From Treponema sp. (GTDB lineage: Bacteria > Spirochaetota > Spirochaetia > Treponematales > Treponemataceae): a stretch of 47,748 bases of DNA. The DNA lies in NCBI GenBank assembly GCA_024402535.1, contig JAKSTN010000019.1, positions 1 to 47,748 on the forward strand. The letters are read 5' to 3'. The position numbers and the translations under genes were made by a program. How positions within the stretch are numbered: position 1 is the first letter of the stretch; every line of letters starts with the position of its first letter. Below are positions 8,776 to 16,377 of the stretch, piece by piece. The notes beneath the pieces were generated by a model. That model was not told the DNA's origin and did not search any database. It saw only the letters and a program-made list of their open reading frames with translations.

Positions 8776-9108
8776 ATGAAAGTAGAACCACGAACAGTAA
8801 TCTTAAAAGACGGAAGAAAATGTATTCTTAGAAATGCTACCGGTGCAGATGCAGAAGGCATGTTGAAGTATCTGCGGACAGCCGGCGGTGAAACTGAATT
8901 CATTCTTCGTTACCCTGATGAAGTAGACAGAGATTTCACAAATGAACTTGTAACACTGGAAGTTGTTTCAAAAAATGAAAAGGCTCTCGGCCTGTATAAA
9001 AAAATGGGCTTTAAAAAAATCGGTGAACTGCCTATGGCTTTGAAACTGGATAGCGGCGGTTATTATTCTGAAGTTTTAGTGTGCCGTAAAAAGGGAGAGA
9101 AAAGATAA
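8776..9108 (+). pseudogene. GNAT acetyltransferase with an in-frame internal deletion
   Basis: The ATG at 8776 has AAAGGAG just upstream. The 110 residues start like a GNAT protein (VILKDGRKCILRNATGADAE...FILRYPDEVDRDF) and then jump to the end of one (LVTLEVVSKNEKALGLYKKM, GFKKIGELPMALKLDSGGYY). The middle, including the R/QxxGxG/A acetyl-CoA pyrophosphate loop, is missing although the frame is kept. Intact relatives are about 170-180 residues. It may still be translated but should not be an active acetyltransferase. Confidence 0.65.
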
Positions 9109-9109
9109 T

Positions 9110-9622
9110 ATGAAAAAGTTTGTAGAGTTAATTCAGAGGCAGACAGATATCCTCTTAAAAAATGTTGAAGACCAGATTAATGGTGCGGACCTGGAAGTTG
9201 TGTTTGATGGCCTGAACAATTCCCGATATCTGTTTCACATGCTTCATTCAATGGAAAAATATTTCATGAATCCCTATGACTACAAATACGATTTGGAACA
9301 GGCATTGGGAATTAAAGAAGATTACAGCGTAATTGATGACAAGCGTGAAGGCTACATTAAGGACGATGAACTTATAATTTCCAGAGAAAAACTGCAGCAA
9401 TATTTTGAAGTGGTTTCTGGAAAAATAAATGCTTATGTGGAAAGTCTTACAGACGAGGAACTTCTTGAAAAACCTGTGGACTGCCCTCATACAAAGTTTG
9501 AACTGATTTTAGGACAGTACCGTCACATTATGTTTCATCTGGGATTAAGTGAATGTCTGACTGTACAGACTAAGGGAGTGTGGCTGCCATATACTGGATT
9601 TAAATATATTAAGTCAAAATAA
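9110..9622 (+). CDS. DinB-like four-helix protein
   Basis: The 170-residue helical protein has a His in the first long helix (RYLFHMLHSMEKYF) and a later H-x3-H (QYRHIMFHLGL), the metal-binding layout of DinB/YfiT-like proteins. These are often metal-dependent thiol-related enzymes or have no known role. It starts 1 bp after the preceding GNAT remnant, probably in the same transcript, with GGGAGAG as RBS inside that gene. Confidence 0.7.
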   Translation: MKKFVELIQRQTDILLKNVEDQINGADLEVVFDGLNNSRYLFHMLHSMEKYFMNPYDYKYDLEQALGIKEDYSVIDDKREGYIKDDELIISREKLQQYFEVVSGKINAYVESLTDEELLEKPVDCPHTKFELILGQYRHIMFHLGLSECLTVQTKGVWLPYTGFKYIKSK

Positions 9623-9627
9623 GATTT

Positions 9628-10326
9628 ATGGTGATTACAAAATATTTAGTTTTTGATTTTGGTGGAACTCTTGCTGATTACAAAAATCTTCCAAAGGCCT
9701 GGAATGGACTTTACGGAGATGCTTTTTGTGAACTAGGTAAAACTGAAAACAGAAATTTTACGGAACAGGAAATTCAAAAATCTATAGAAATACTGACAAA
9801 ATATAATGCCAGAATTAATCCCAGGAAAAATGAAATTTCTGATGAAGTGATTTTTGGTGAAATAAATCAGGTGCTGAAAATTGGTGATACCCCTAAAAAT
9901 CTGGCCAGGAGATTTTACAGTTATTTTCAGGAAAAGCTTGTTGTTTATGAAGAGACCAAAGCAGTTCTGGAATCGCTGAAAAAAGCGGGATGCAAAATTG
10001 GAGTTCTTTCAGATTTACCAACGGCAATGCCTCATGAAACATTTCTTGAAGACATTGGAAAAATCGGTTTTGAGTTTGATACTGTTCAATCTTCCCAATC
10101 TGTTGGATGGCGAAAACCTTGTGTGCAGGGAATTACAAAAATTGCTGAGATTTTTGGATGTGAGCCTTATGAGATAACTTATGTTGGTGATGAAAAAAAG
10201 GATATAGAGTTGATAAACAAGGTTAGCGGTTGTTCAGTTTTGATTAATCGGGATGTTGATGAAAAGGATTTTAATCAGAAAATGAGCATTAGAAGTTTGG
10301 TTGAGTTGTTGAACTGCGGGTTTTAG
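9628..10326 (+). CDS. HAD superfamily hydrolase
   Basis: The 232-residue HAD protein has motif I FDFGGTL, motif II LSDLPTAMP, motif III Lys in GWRKP and motif IV GDEKKDIEL, with a helical cap between I and II. The second Asp of DxDxT is Gly, which removes the usual acid/base of phosphatases; this happens in a subset of HAD proteins. The substrate is unknown. It starts 5 bp after the DinB-like gene. Confidence 0.8.
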   Translation: MVITKYLVFDFGGTLADYKNLPKAWNGLYGDAFCELGKTENRNFTEQEIQKSIEILTKYNARINPRKNEISDEVIFGEINQVLKIGDTPKNLARRFYSYFQEKLVVYEETKAVLESLKKAGCKIGVLSDLPTAMPHETFLEDIGKIGFEFDTVQSSQSVGWRKPCVQGITKIAEIFGCEPYEITYVGDEKKDIELINKVSGCSVLINRDVDEKDFNQKMSIRSLVELLNCGF

Positions 10327-10392
10327 GGCGGCAGCCCTAGGCGAAGGGGTGGCGAGCAACGAAGTGCGAGACAGGGGAAGGCTTTCCCCTAA
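10327..10392 (+). repeat. GC-rich structured intergenic element (copy 2)
   Basis: It contains hairpins GGGC-GGCA-GCCC and AGGGGAA-GGC-TTTCCCCT, plus GCAACGAAGTGC, whose GCA/TGC ends pair around the loop ACGAAG. It shares CGAAGGGGT and CGAAGTGCGA with the element at 8640-8772. It may act as a transcription barrier between the HAD gene and what follows. Confidence 0.55.
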
Positions 10393-10401
10393 AAAAATAT
10401 C

Positions 10402-10512
10402 ATGGAAAAGTTTGATTTATATAATTTCGATCGCACTCTTAGCGGCAAGGTAATTGAACGGGGGAACCCGGTGCCTGACGGATTTTATCGTCTGGTAGTG
10501 GTAAAGTTATAA
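10402..10512 (+). pseudogene. Nudix hydrolase, N-terminal fragment
   Basis: An ATG at 10402 opens 36 codons (MEKFDLYNFDRTLSGKVIER...PVPDGFYRLVV) that look like the first two strands of Nudix proteins of the 'DLYDENR...G-P-P-G-YHLVV' type. The frame ends at TAA, with the racemase-like gene 18 bp downstream. The Nudix box is absent. Confidence 0.5.
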
Positions 10513-10530
10513 TAGATAAGGTAAAAAAGT

Positions 10531-11223
10531 ATGAAAAAAATTGGATTGATTGGTGGAACAGGTCCTGAATCTACCTTGGTTTATTACAAGGAATTGAACG
10601 GCAGGTTGAACAAAGCGGTCGGTGGAAAAGCTTTTCCGGAAATCGGGATTGAAAGTCTGGATCTGTTTAAGGCCCTGGATCTGGTTTCGAAAGAAAAATA
10701 TGATGAACTTGCAGCCTACATTGGGGAACGAATTGCGAATCTTGAAAAAGGCGGAGCCCAGATTATTGCGCTTACAGCCGCCACAATGCATGTTGTATTC
10801 GATAAGTTAAAGCCTGGCGTTCATGTTCCATTCATTAGTATTCCGGAAGCGGCCGCAGAAAAAGCCGTTTCAAAAGGCTACAAAAAGGTTGGTCTTCTGG
10901 GAACAATTTTTACAATGGAAAAGGATTATCTTTCCAAGGCGTTTGCGGCCAGAGGAATAGAAGTTTTTATTCCATCAAAAGAAGACCGCCTTGTGGTGCA
11001 TGACCGCATTGCCAATGAACTGGAATACGGAATTGTAAAAGAAGAAAGTCAGGCGGAATTAATTTCGGTGATTCAAAAAATGAAAATGGAACAGGGAATT
11101 GAAGCTGTGATTTTAGGCTGCACTGAACTTCCTCTTGCCTTGAATGAAAATAATTGTCCTGTGGATTGTCTTGATATTATGGAAATCCATATTCAGAAAC
11201 TTGTGGAATTTGGAAAATTATAA
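10531..11223 (+). CDS. Aspartate/glutamate racemase family protein, first catalytic Cys missing
   Basis: The 230-residue protein has the family start KKIGLIGGTGPEST, a central SIPEAA and the second active-site motif GCTELPLAL with its Cys. The first motif, normally CNTxH, reads AATMH, so the first of the two catalytic Cys is Ala. Some members (E. coli YgeA has Thr) also lack this Cys and have altered racemase activity. It could be a one-Cys racemase or a related isomerase. AAGGTAAA precedes the start. Confidence 0.8.
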   Translation: MKKIGLIGGTGPESTLVYYKELNGRLNKAVGGKAFPEIGIESLDLFKALDLVSKEKYDELAAYIGERIANLEKGGAQIIALTAATMHVVFDKLKPGVHVPFISIPEAAAEKAVSKGYKKVGLLGTIFTMEKDYLSKAFAARGIEVFIPSKEDRLVVHDRIANELEYGIVKEESQAELISVIQKMKMEQGIEAVILGCTELPLALNENNCPVDCLDIMEIHIQKLVEFGKL

Positions 11224-11448
11224 AAAATACTGGCGCCGGGTTTTTGAAACTACAGATTATAACGAAATCTATTCTTACATGAAATATACAAATGTGGCTT
11301 CTTATTCTACGGCTATAGCTAATGGCATGAAAAAGTAAAGGAAGGTGCCGACAGAATCGGTTTTACTTCTGTAGAATATAAAGAAGATTTACTCACTCAT
11401 AAGGATGAGATTTTTGCTTTCTGTAAAAAAATTATAGCCGGTGTATGA
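11224..11448 (+). pseudogene. Gene remnant, GNAT-like C-terminal end followed by a second fragment
   Basis: After the racemase stop the +2 frame gives WRRVFETTDYNEIYSYMKYT followed by NVASYSTAIANGMK, resembling the C-terminal motif B region of GNAT acetyltransferases, and stops at 11338. From 11335 another frame continues KVKEGADRIGFTSVEYKEDL and ends at 11448 with no match recognised. Neither part has its own start. This looks like two fused leftovers. Confidence 0.45.
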
Positions 11449-11483
11449 TTTTAAAATAATTTCTGTTTTTTTATAAAATTTTC

Positions 11484-11527
11484 TTGACTTAACTGTTATG
11501 GTGTTATATAAACAGTAGTAACAGTTA
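11484..11527 (+). promoter_or_regulatory. Promoter and operator of the second GntR/ABC operon
   Basis: TTGACT at 11484-11489 and TATAAA at 11507-11512 are 17 bp apart. TAACTGTTA (11490-11498) and TAACAGTTA (11519-11527) form a perfect inverted repeat across the -10; a third half-site AACAGT sits at 11511-11516. The first gene of the operon is a YtrA-type repressor, the likely ligand. The operator sequence differs from that at 4356-4380, so the two systems should not cross-talk. Confidence 0.75.
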
Positions 11528-11551
11528 TATATCAGACTGCAAGGAGATTTT

Positions 11552-11920
11552 GTGAAGATACTACAGAATTCAACAGAACCTATTTATAAGCAGATTGCCT
11601 CTCAATTTAAGGATGAAATTCTTAGCGGAAAATTACCTCAGGGAAATTATCTGCCTTCTATTCGTGAACTGGCCCAGGAATTGAAAATCAGCGTAATCAC
11701 AACTATGAAGGCTTATGAAAGTCTTGAAAAAGAAGGTCTGATTACGGCGGTGCAGGGGAAAGGGTATTTTGTAAATCCTCAGAATATGGAGCTTGTTAAA
11801 GAGCAGCATTTACGTCTTGTAGAAACTGAACTTCAGAATGCAATTAATTCAGCAAAAATTGCGGGCATTTCCAATGATGAACTCAAACAGATGCTGGATG
11901 TTTTATTAAATCAGGACTAG
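11552..11920 (+). CDS. GntR family transcriptional regulator, YtrA subfamily
   Basis: The 122-residue regulator has a winged helix (EPIYKQIASQFKDEILSGKL...LPSIRELAQELKISVITTMKAY) followed by a short dimerisation tail. The start is GTG at 11552 after AAGGAG. It heads an operon with an ABC ATPase and two membrane proteins, the usual YtrA arrangement. It is related to the regulator at 5919 but clearly different in sequence. Confidence 0.9.
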   Translation: MKILQNSTEPIYKQIASQFKDEILSGKLPQGNYLPSIRELAQELKISVITTMKAYESLEKEGLITAVQGKGYFVNPQNMELVKEQHLRLVETELQNAINSAKIAGISNDELKQMLDVLLNQD

Positions 11921-11933
11921 ACGGAGGAGAGAG

Positions 11934-12866
11934 ATGAAGGTCATGGAAAAGGTAGAAACAGAAATTACAAACAGAAATTTTAAGGCTGCAATCAAGATTG
12001 AAAATTACAAAAAATCTTACAAAGATTTTGATCTTGGTCCTATCAATCTTGAAATCCCGCAAGGATTCGTAACTGCCATCATTGGAGAAAACGGAGCCGG
12101 AAAATCTACATTACTGGATATGCTTGGTGGCATTTCCCATTATAAAGAAGGAAATGTCACCTGGCTTGGACAGTACAAAAATCTGGATGAAGGGAATGCA
12201 AGAAACGAAATTGGATGGTGCGCTGGAAACCGTTATTTCCCCGAAAACTGGACGATGCGTAATGTTAAGGGATCTGTCCCTCTTGCATTCAACAATTTCA
12301 GCATGGAAAATTTTCATGCTCTTTGTACCAGCTTTAATCTGTCTGATGATTCAAAGGAAAAGCATCCTAAAACTCTTGCACAGTATTCTGATGGAAATAA
12401 AGCCCGTCTTGCAATTGCCAGCGTCATGGCAAGAGATACAAAGCTTTTGATTTTGGATGAACCGGATTCTGCCTTGGATCCTGTAATTCGTGATACTTTG
12501 TGTTCAAAATTCCGCCAGTACATTAACAACGGCAACGGTGAAACTTCCATTTTGTTTTCTACTCATAATGTAGCAGATATGGAAAGTATTGTTGATTATG
12601 TGGTTTATCTTTCTTACGGCAAAGTAATTGAACAGGGATTTGTAGAAGATCTGCTGGAAGAATATTTTTATGTTCACGGTCCAAAAGGCCTTCTTGAAAT
12701 GTATAAATCAGATTTGGAAAGCTTTTATGCTGGTGAAGAAAATCAATATTTTGAAGGCCTGTGCAAGGCAGATATAGTTGAGGTCTTTGCAAAAGAATCA
12801 GAAATTGTAGTAGAAAAACCAACCATACAGCAGTTGTCAGTTTTGATTTTAAGGAAATGGATGTAA
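11934..12866 (+). CDS. ABC transporter ATP-binding protein
   Basis: The ATPase has 310 residues: Walker A GENGAGKST, Walker B LLILDEPDSALD and switch His in STHN. The ABC signature is degenerate (YSDGNKARL in place of LSGGQ), which is common in YtrA-linked exporters. A C-terminal extension of about 70 residues follows the core. A strong GGAGGAG RBS precedes the start, 13 bp after the GntR stop. It should drive the membrane proteins encoded downstream. Confidence 0.9.
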   Translation: MKVMEKVETEITNRNFKAAIKIENYKKSYKDFDLGPINLEIPQGFVTAIIGENGAGKSTLLDMLGGISHYKEGNVTWLGQYKNLDEGNARNEIGWCAGNRYFPENWTMRNVKGSVPLAFNNFSMENFHALCTSFNLSDDSKEKHPKTLAQYSDGNKARLAIASVMARDTKLLILDEPDSALDPVIRDTLCSKFRQYINNGNGETSILFSTHNVADMESIVDYVVYLSYGKVIEQGFVEDLLEEYFYVHGPKGLLEMYKSDLESFYAGEENQYFEGLCKADIVEVFAKESEIVVEKPTIQQLSVLILRKWM

Positions 12867-12914
12867 GAGTTTTGTCCAGCACGATATAAGGGAACTTTCC
12901 CTGCGGAGAAGAAA

Positions 12915-14183
12915 ATGAGTTTTTTTGATGATTATAAAACAGTAAAAGGAAATAGTATAAGAAGAGTAGTATCATACAGCCTGGTACTGCTCATTGCACT
13001 TGTTTTGTGGTATTACTTTTCTATAGACAACAACATTCTGATTTTGAGTAACACTACGATTGGTGCTTCACTTTGTATTGGTTTTTTATCAACGCTGAAT
13101 AGAGCTGTTAAAAATAAAAAAATTAAAGACATCGATTTTGACGTATTCAAGAATTATTATTTTGCAGAATACATTATTACCTTCCTTTACTTTGTGCTTT
13201 TTAGTTTTGGTATAGTATTAGTTGTATTAATCAAAAAAATAACAGTGGATATTTCTGCACTTCAAATTGTGTTTATTCTTGAAGGTGATTTATTGATGTT
13301 TGCAATAGCTCCCTTTATAGGAATACTTTGCGGCACTAAAGTTCTTGCCCTTGCTGATATTGCAATATATGTAATCATTTCAGTTGCAATGAACCTTGTC
13401 AGAATCCCTGGGATCCTGATTGTTCTGGTTCTTGCGGCTTTAATTCCTGTACTGTTCTTCAGTTCAAATTATATTTTTCTTAAGGAAATGAAAAAACTGA
13501 TTGATTTTAATAAAACTTCAAATGGCACTGATACAAATAATATACATCCGCTTATAAGAGATTACAAAATCTATACAGGAAGCAATTATTCAAAACTGTT
13601 AATCAGTTATGGAATTATGATCGTTTTACTTTTTGCTGTAAGTATTGTTTTTATTCAATTTGATGGATTCGAAAGTATAAATATTTCAATACAAAGTGTA
13701 GTTGTTGTTGCTTCAATCTCGGGTTTTGCAGCCGCCAACTGTAATCCTTCGGAATTGTACAAAAAAAGAAACTGCTATTTTCTTTCAGTAAAAAATATTT
13801 TTAAGACTTATAAAAATTATTACCTGCTTTCATACGGAACCTTGGTAACATCATTAATTCTTTTTGTAATTCTAAGCTACGTATTTGCAGGAGTTAAGCA
13901 TTTGGTTCCAGAAAGTTTCTTCTTGAAACTGGTAATAGATATTGAAGGTCTTCTAGTGATTTTTGCTGTGGTTCCATATTTGTTTACTTCAAGATCTTCT
14001 GGAGTAATGGTGGTAAAGGTTTTATTGCTGACAGTGGTATCTGTTCCTTTAAAGATTTTTTTGAATAGATCAGAAGCTGGAATTCCAGCTGTGATTATAC
14101 TGGCAATTGGAATTCCATTTGTTATGTATTTTTCAAATAAATATTGGTTTAAAAAAGCAGAAAAAGCATACATGGAGATTTAA
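12915..14183 (+). CDS. Large integral membrane protein, putative ABC permease with internal duplication
   Basis: The 422-residue protein is almost all hydrophobic helices, about ten to twelve. The two halves look like repeats: DVFKNYYFAEYIITFLYFVL...LEGDLLMFAIAPFIG...YIFLKEMKKLI in the first aligns with NIFKTYKNYYLLSYGTLVTS...IEGLLVIFAVVPYLF...YWFKKAEKAY in the second. It probably arose by fusion of two half-permeases. It follows the ATPase by 48 bp and is the likely permease of this ABC system. No named family is recognised. Confidence 0.7.
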   Translation: MSFFDDYKTVKGNSIRRVVSYSLVLLIALVLWYYFSIDNNILILSNTTIGASLCIGFLSTLNRAVKNKKIKDIDFDVFKNYYFAEYIITFLYFVLFSFGIVLVVLIKKITVDISALQIVFILEGDLLMFAIAPFIGILCGTKVLALADIAIYVIISVAMNLVRIPGILIVLVLAALIPVLFFSSNYIFLKEMKKLIDFNKTSNGTDTNNIHPLIRDYKIYTGSNYSKLLISYGIMIVLLFAVSIVFIQFDGFESINISIQSVVVVASISGFAAANCNPSELYKKRNCYFLSVKNIFKTYKNYYLLSYGTLVTSLILFVILSYVFAGVKHLVPESFFLKLVIDIEGLLVIFAVVPYLFTSRSSGVMVVKVLLLTVVSVPLKIFLNRSEAGIPAVIILAIGIPFVMYFSNKYWFKKAEKAYMEI

Positions 14184-14188
14184 CAATA

Positions 14189-14896
14189 ATGAGAAAACAA
14201 ATAAATGAATGGAAAATCTTTTTTGGAAGTATGAATGGTCCCAAAGCAAATGTATCTGCTATGATTGTATTTTTCCTGAACTCCATTCTTTGTACTTTAC
14301 GAGCATATCAGTCAATTCAGAATAAAACTGATATGTATCACTGGACTTATGGAATTGTATGGCTTTGAGGTTGTTACATTTTTTTTATAAGACTTTTTTT
14401 TAATAGAAGTACACCTAGATTTTCCAGAACCCTGCCATGTACAAAAAAACTATACACTCGTAACATCTCGATTTTGTTTGAGTTACTGAATACTCTGAAT
14501 CTTTTGATTGGAGTTACTATATGGATAATTTTATACAGATTTCCAACAGAAAAAACAAATCTGGAATGCTTTCCAATTCTTTTTCTTTTAAGCTGTGTGA
14601 TGCATATGTTATTTTCCGTTTTAATTCCTTTTACAGTAAAAGTTATAAAACAGGAAAATAAGACAAACATAGAATATAGCGGTTTAAAAAATTTCAATTT
14701 CGGTATTCTGTTTTTTTACTTTGCAGTACTTATTTTAGCTATAGGTCTGACAATTCTGATGAAGATACTTATTAAAACCCATGTTCATATGTACCTGGAA
14801 GGCAGTTTTATTTTCTTTATGATTTGTGGAGTTATAATTGTTGCTTCGTGGATTATTAACTGGCGGATATTTTATTATTTATATGAGAGGGAGTAG
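14189..14896 (+). pseudogene. Second membrane protein of the ABC operon, interrupted by an in-frame TGA
   Basis: An ATG at 14189 opens MRKQINEWKIFFGSMNGPKA and continues to TGA at 14366-14368 (…YGIVWL stop). The same frame then stays open without gaps to 14896 (GCYIFFIRLFFNRST and on), with several hydrophobic helices. Without the stop it would be 235 residues. The simplest reading is one TGG to TGA change, or a base error. It lies 5 bp after the preceding permease gene and is clearly part of the operon. Confidence 0.7.
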
Positions 14897-14924
14897 AAAT
14901 GCTGATTTAGAAACAGCTTATCTA

Positions 14925-15719
14925 TTAACCCAGTGCTACATCCAGCATCATCATAAGAGAAAATCCAATCATAAACATAATGGTTCCAAGATTTGAATGA
15001 TGTTCTTCTTCGTCAGCAGCCATTTCTGGAACCAGCTCTTCTACTACAACATAAATCATTGCTCCTGCTGCAAAGCTTAAAAGGTAGGGGAGTACCGGAA
15101 TAATGAACTGGGCAAGAAGAATTGTAACAAGGCCTGCTATTGGTTCAACAATACCGGTAAGAATGCCGTACCAGCAGGCCTTTGCTTTGGAAAGTCCTTT
15201 ACTGTGGAGCGGCATGGAAATTATAGCCCCTTCAGGAAAGTTCTGAATTGCAATTCCAATTGCCAGTGCCAGAGCCGCGGAAGCAGAAACCTGAACGGCT
15301 CCGGTGTACCACCCGGCATACAAAACTCCTACAGCCATTCCTTCCGGAATATTGTGAAGGGCTACAGCCAGAACCATCATTGTGGATTTTGAAAAACTGC
15401 TTTTAGGTCCTTCCACAGTTTCATTTAAGTGCATATGAGGCGTGATGACATCCAGTAAAAGCAGGAAAAGCATTCCAAGACAGAAACCGATAACTGCGGG
15501 AATAAAACCAAGTTTTCCCATGCCCTGTTCGGTGGCCTGGTCCATAGAAGGAATTAAAAGACTCCATACTGCAGCGGCGATCATGACGCCGGCGGCAAAT
15601 CCTGAAAGACACTTCTGTAGTTTAGGGCTTAGTTCTTTTTTCATGAAAAGAACACATGCAGAACCCAGGGCGGTTCCTAGGAAAGGAATCAAAAGGCCTT
15701 TTGCAATTATAGAAATCAT
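14925..15719 (-). CDS. ZIP family divalent metal transporter
   Basis: The 264-residue protein with eight helices carries the ZIP signatures HNIPEGMAVG in TM4 and QNFPEGAIISMPLHS in TM5, with an HMH motif in the loop before TM4. It resembles the GufA/ZupT group that imports zinc, iron or manganese. It is transcribed away from the feo operon across a 200-bp region rich in TTAGTTAG-like words, so joint control by a metal-dependent repressor is likely. AGGAGG precedes the start. Confidence 0.9.
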   Translation of the reverse strand: MISIIAKGLLIPFLGTALGSACVLFMKKELSPKLQKCLSGFAAGVMIAAAVWSLLIPSMDQATEQGMGKLGFIPAVIGFCLGMLFLLLLDVITPHMHLNETVEGPKSSFSKSTMMVLAVALHNIPEGMAVGVLYAGWYTGAVQVSASAALALAIGIAIQNFPEGAIISMPLHSKGLSKAKACWYGILTGIVEPIAGLVTILLAQFIIPVLPYLLSFAAGAMIYVVVEELVPEMAADEEEHHSNLGTIMFMIGFSLMMMLDVALG

Positions 15720-15778
15720 AGGTACCTCCTTATGGTTAAATATAATAATGAAACTTAAAAATCAGATATTTATTTAGT

Positions 15779-15824
15779 TAGTTAGCTATAACTACTTGAC
15801 ATGTTAACATTAACTAACTATATT
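15779..15824 (+). promoter_or_regulatory. feo promoter with DtxR-family-like operator
   Basis: TTGACA (15796-15801) and TATATT (15819-15824) are exactly 17 bp apart. Just upstream, TAGTTAGCTATAACTA (15779-15794) is an inverted repeat (TAGTTA/TAACTA), and TTAACTAACTA fills the spacer. Such repeats resemble binding sites of DtxR/MntR-type metal repressors. It can also affect the divergent ZIP gene. Confidence 0.7.
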
Positions 15825-15843
15825 GTTCAAGTAAGTTTGCTAT

Positions 15844-15899
15844 AACTAACCGGTATTAAAACCACTCCTATAAATACATTAATATCGGTTAGTTTTTTT
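15844..15899 (+). promoter_or_regulatory. Terminator-like hairpin in the feo leader
   Basis: AACTAACCGGTATT (15844-15857) pairs with AATATCGGTTAGTT (15881-15894), 13 of 14 positions plus one wobble, with a 23-nt loop and then a run of T. It lies between the promoter and the feoA RBS (AGGAG at 15907-15911). It could attenuate transcription. The arms also contain the TAACTAAC word, so it might instead be a second repressor site. Confidence 0.6.
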
Positions 15900-15917
15900 C
15901 TTAAACAGGAGTTTCAA

Positions 15918-16127
15918 ATGCCAATCTATATGGCTCAAATCGGAGAAGAATATCTCATAAAAAAAATCGGTGGACTTGAAGAAACAAAACATCATCTTAA
16001 AAACCTGGGATTTGTTCCGGGCAGTCAGGTGAGTGTGGTATCAGTTATGGGCGGAAATCTTATAGTACAGATTAAAGATGCCCGTGTTGCCATCAGCAAA
16101 GAGCAGGCGGGGAAAATCATAATTTAG
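15918..16127 (+). CDS. feoA: FeoA-type SH3-like protein, first copy
   Basis: The 69-residue FeoA domain (LGFVPGSQVSVVSVMGGNLI, then VAISKEQAGKI) is the small cytosolic SH3-like partner of FeoB in ferrous iron uptake. It is the first gene of the operon, after AGGAG, and is followed by a second, different FeoA. Two tandem FeoA genes before FeoB are common in Clostridia and some spirochaetes. Confidence 0.9.
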   Translation: MPIYMAQIGEEYLIKKIGGLEETKHHLKNLGFVPGSQVSVVSVMGGNLIVQIKDARVAISKEQAGKIII

Positions 16128-16151
16128 TTTTCAATAAAAAGAGGTTTAGAT

Positions 16152-16376
16152 ATGACATTAAAAGAAGTAAAACCAGGGACAACTGTGAAGGTTGTAAAAA
16201 TCTCTGGTGAAGGCGCCATTAAGCGCAGAATCATGGACATGGGGCTTATAAAGAACGTTGAAGTATTTGTAAGAAAAGTTGCTCCTCTGGGCGATCCAGT
16301 AGAAGTTACAGTCCGCGGTTATGAACTTTCAGTTCGCAAAGCAGATGCTGAATTGATTGAAGTGGAGGAGAAGTAA
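16152..16376 (+). CDS. feoA: FeoA-type SH3-like protein, second copy
   Basis: The 74-residue FeoA domain (VKPGTTVKVVKISGEGAIKR, then MGLIKNVEVFV, then VTVRGYELSVRK) follows the first copy by 24 bp with AAGAGG upstream. Its end overlaps the RBS of feoB (GGAGGAG), and feoB starts 1 bp after its stop, so the two are probably translationally coupled. It is probably the direct FeoB partner. Confidence 0.9.
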   Translation: MTLKEVKPGTTVKVVKISGEGAIKRRIMDMGLIKNVEVFVRKVAPLGDPVEVTVRGYELSVRKADAELIEVEEK

Positions 16377-16377
16377 A

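Noticed and set aside
14366..14368. TGA as selenocysteine in the membrane protein
   Set aside because: The context is hydrophobic helix, not a redox motif, and no convincing SECIS-like hairpin follows. A nonsense change is simpler.
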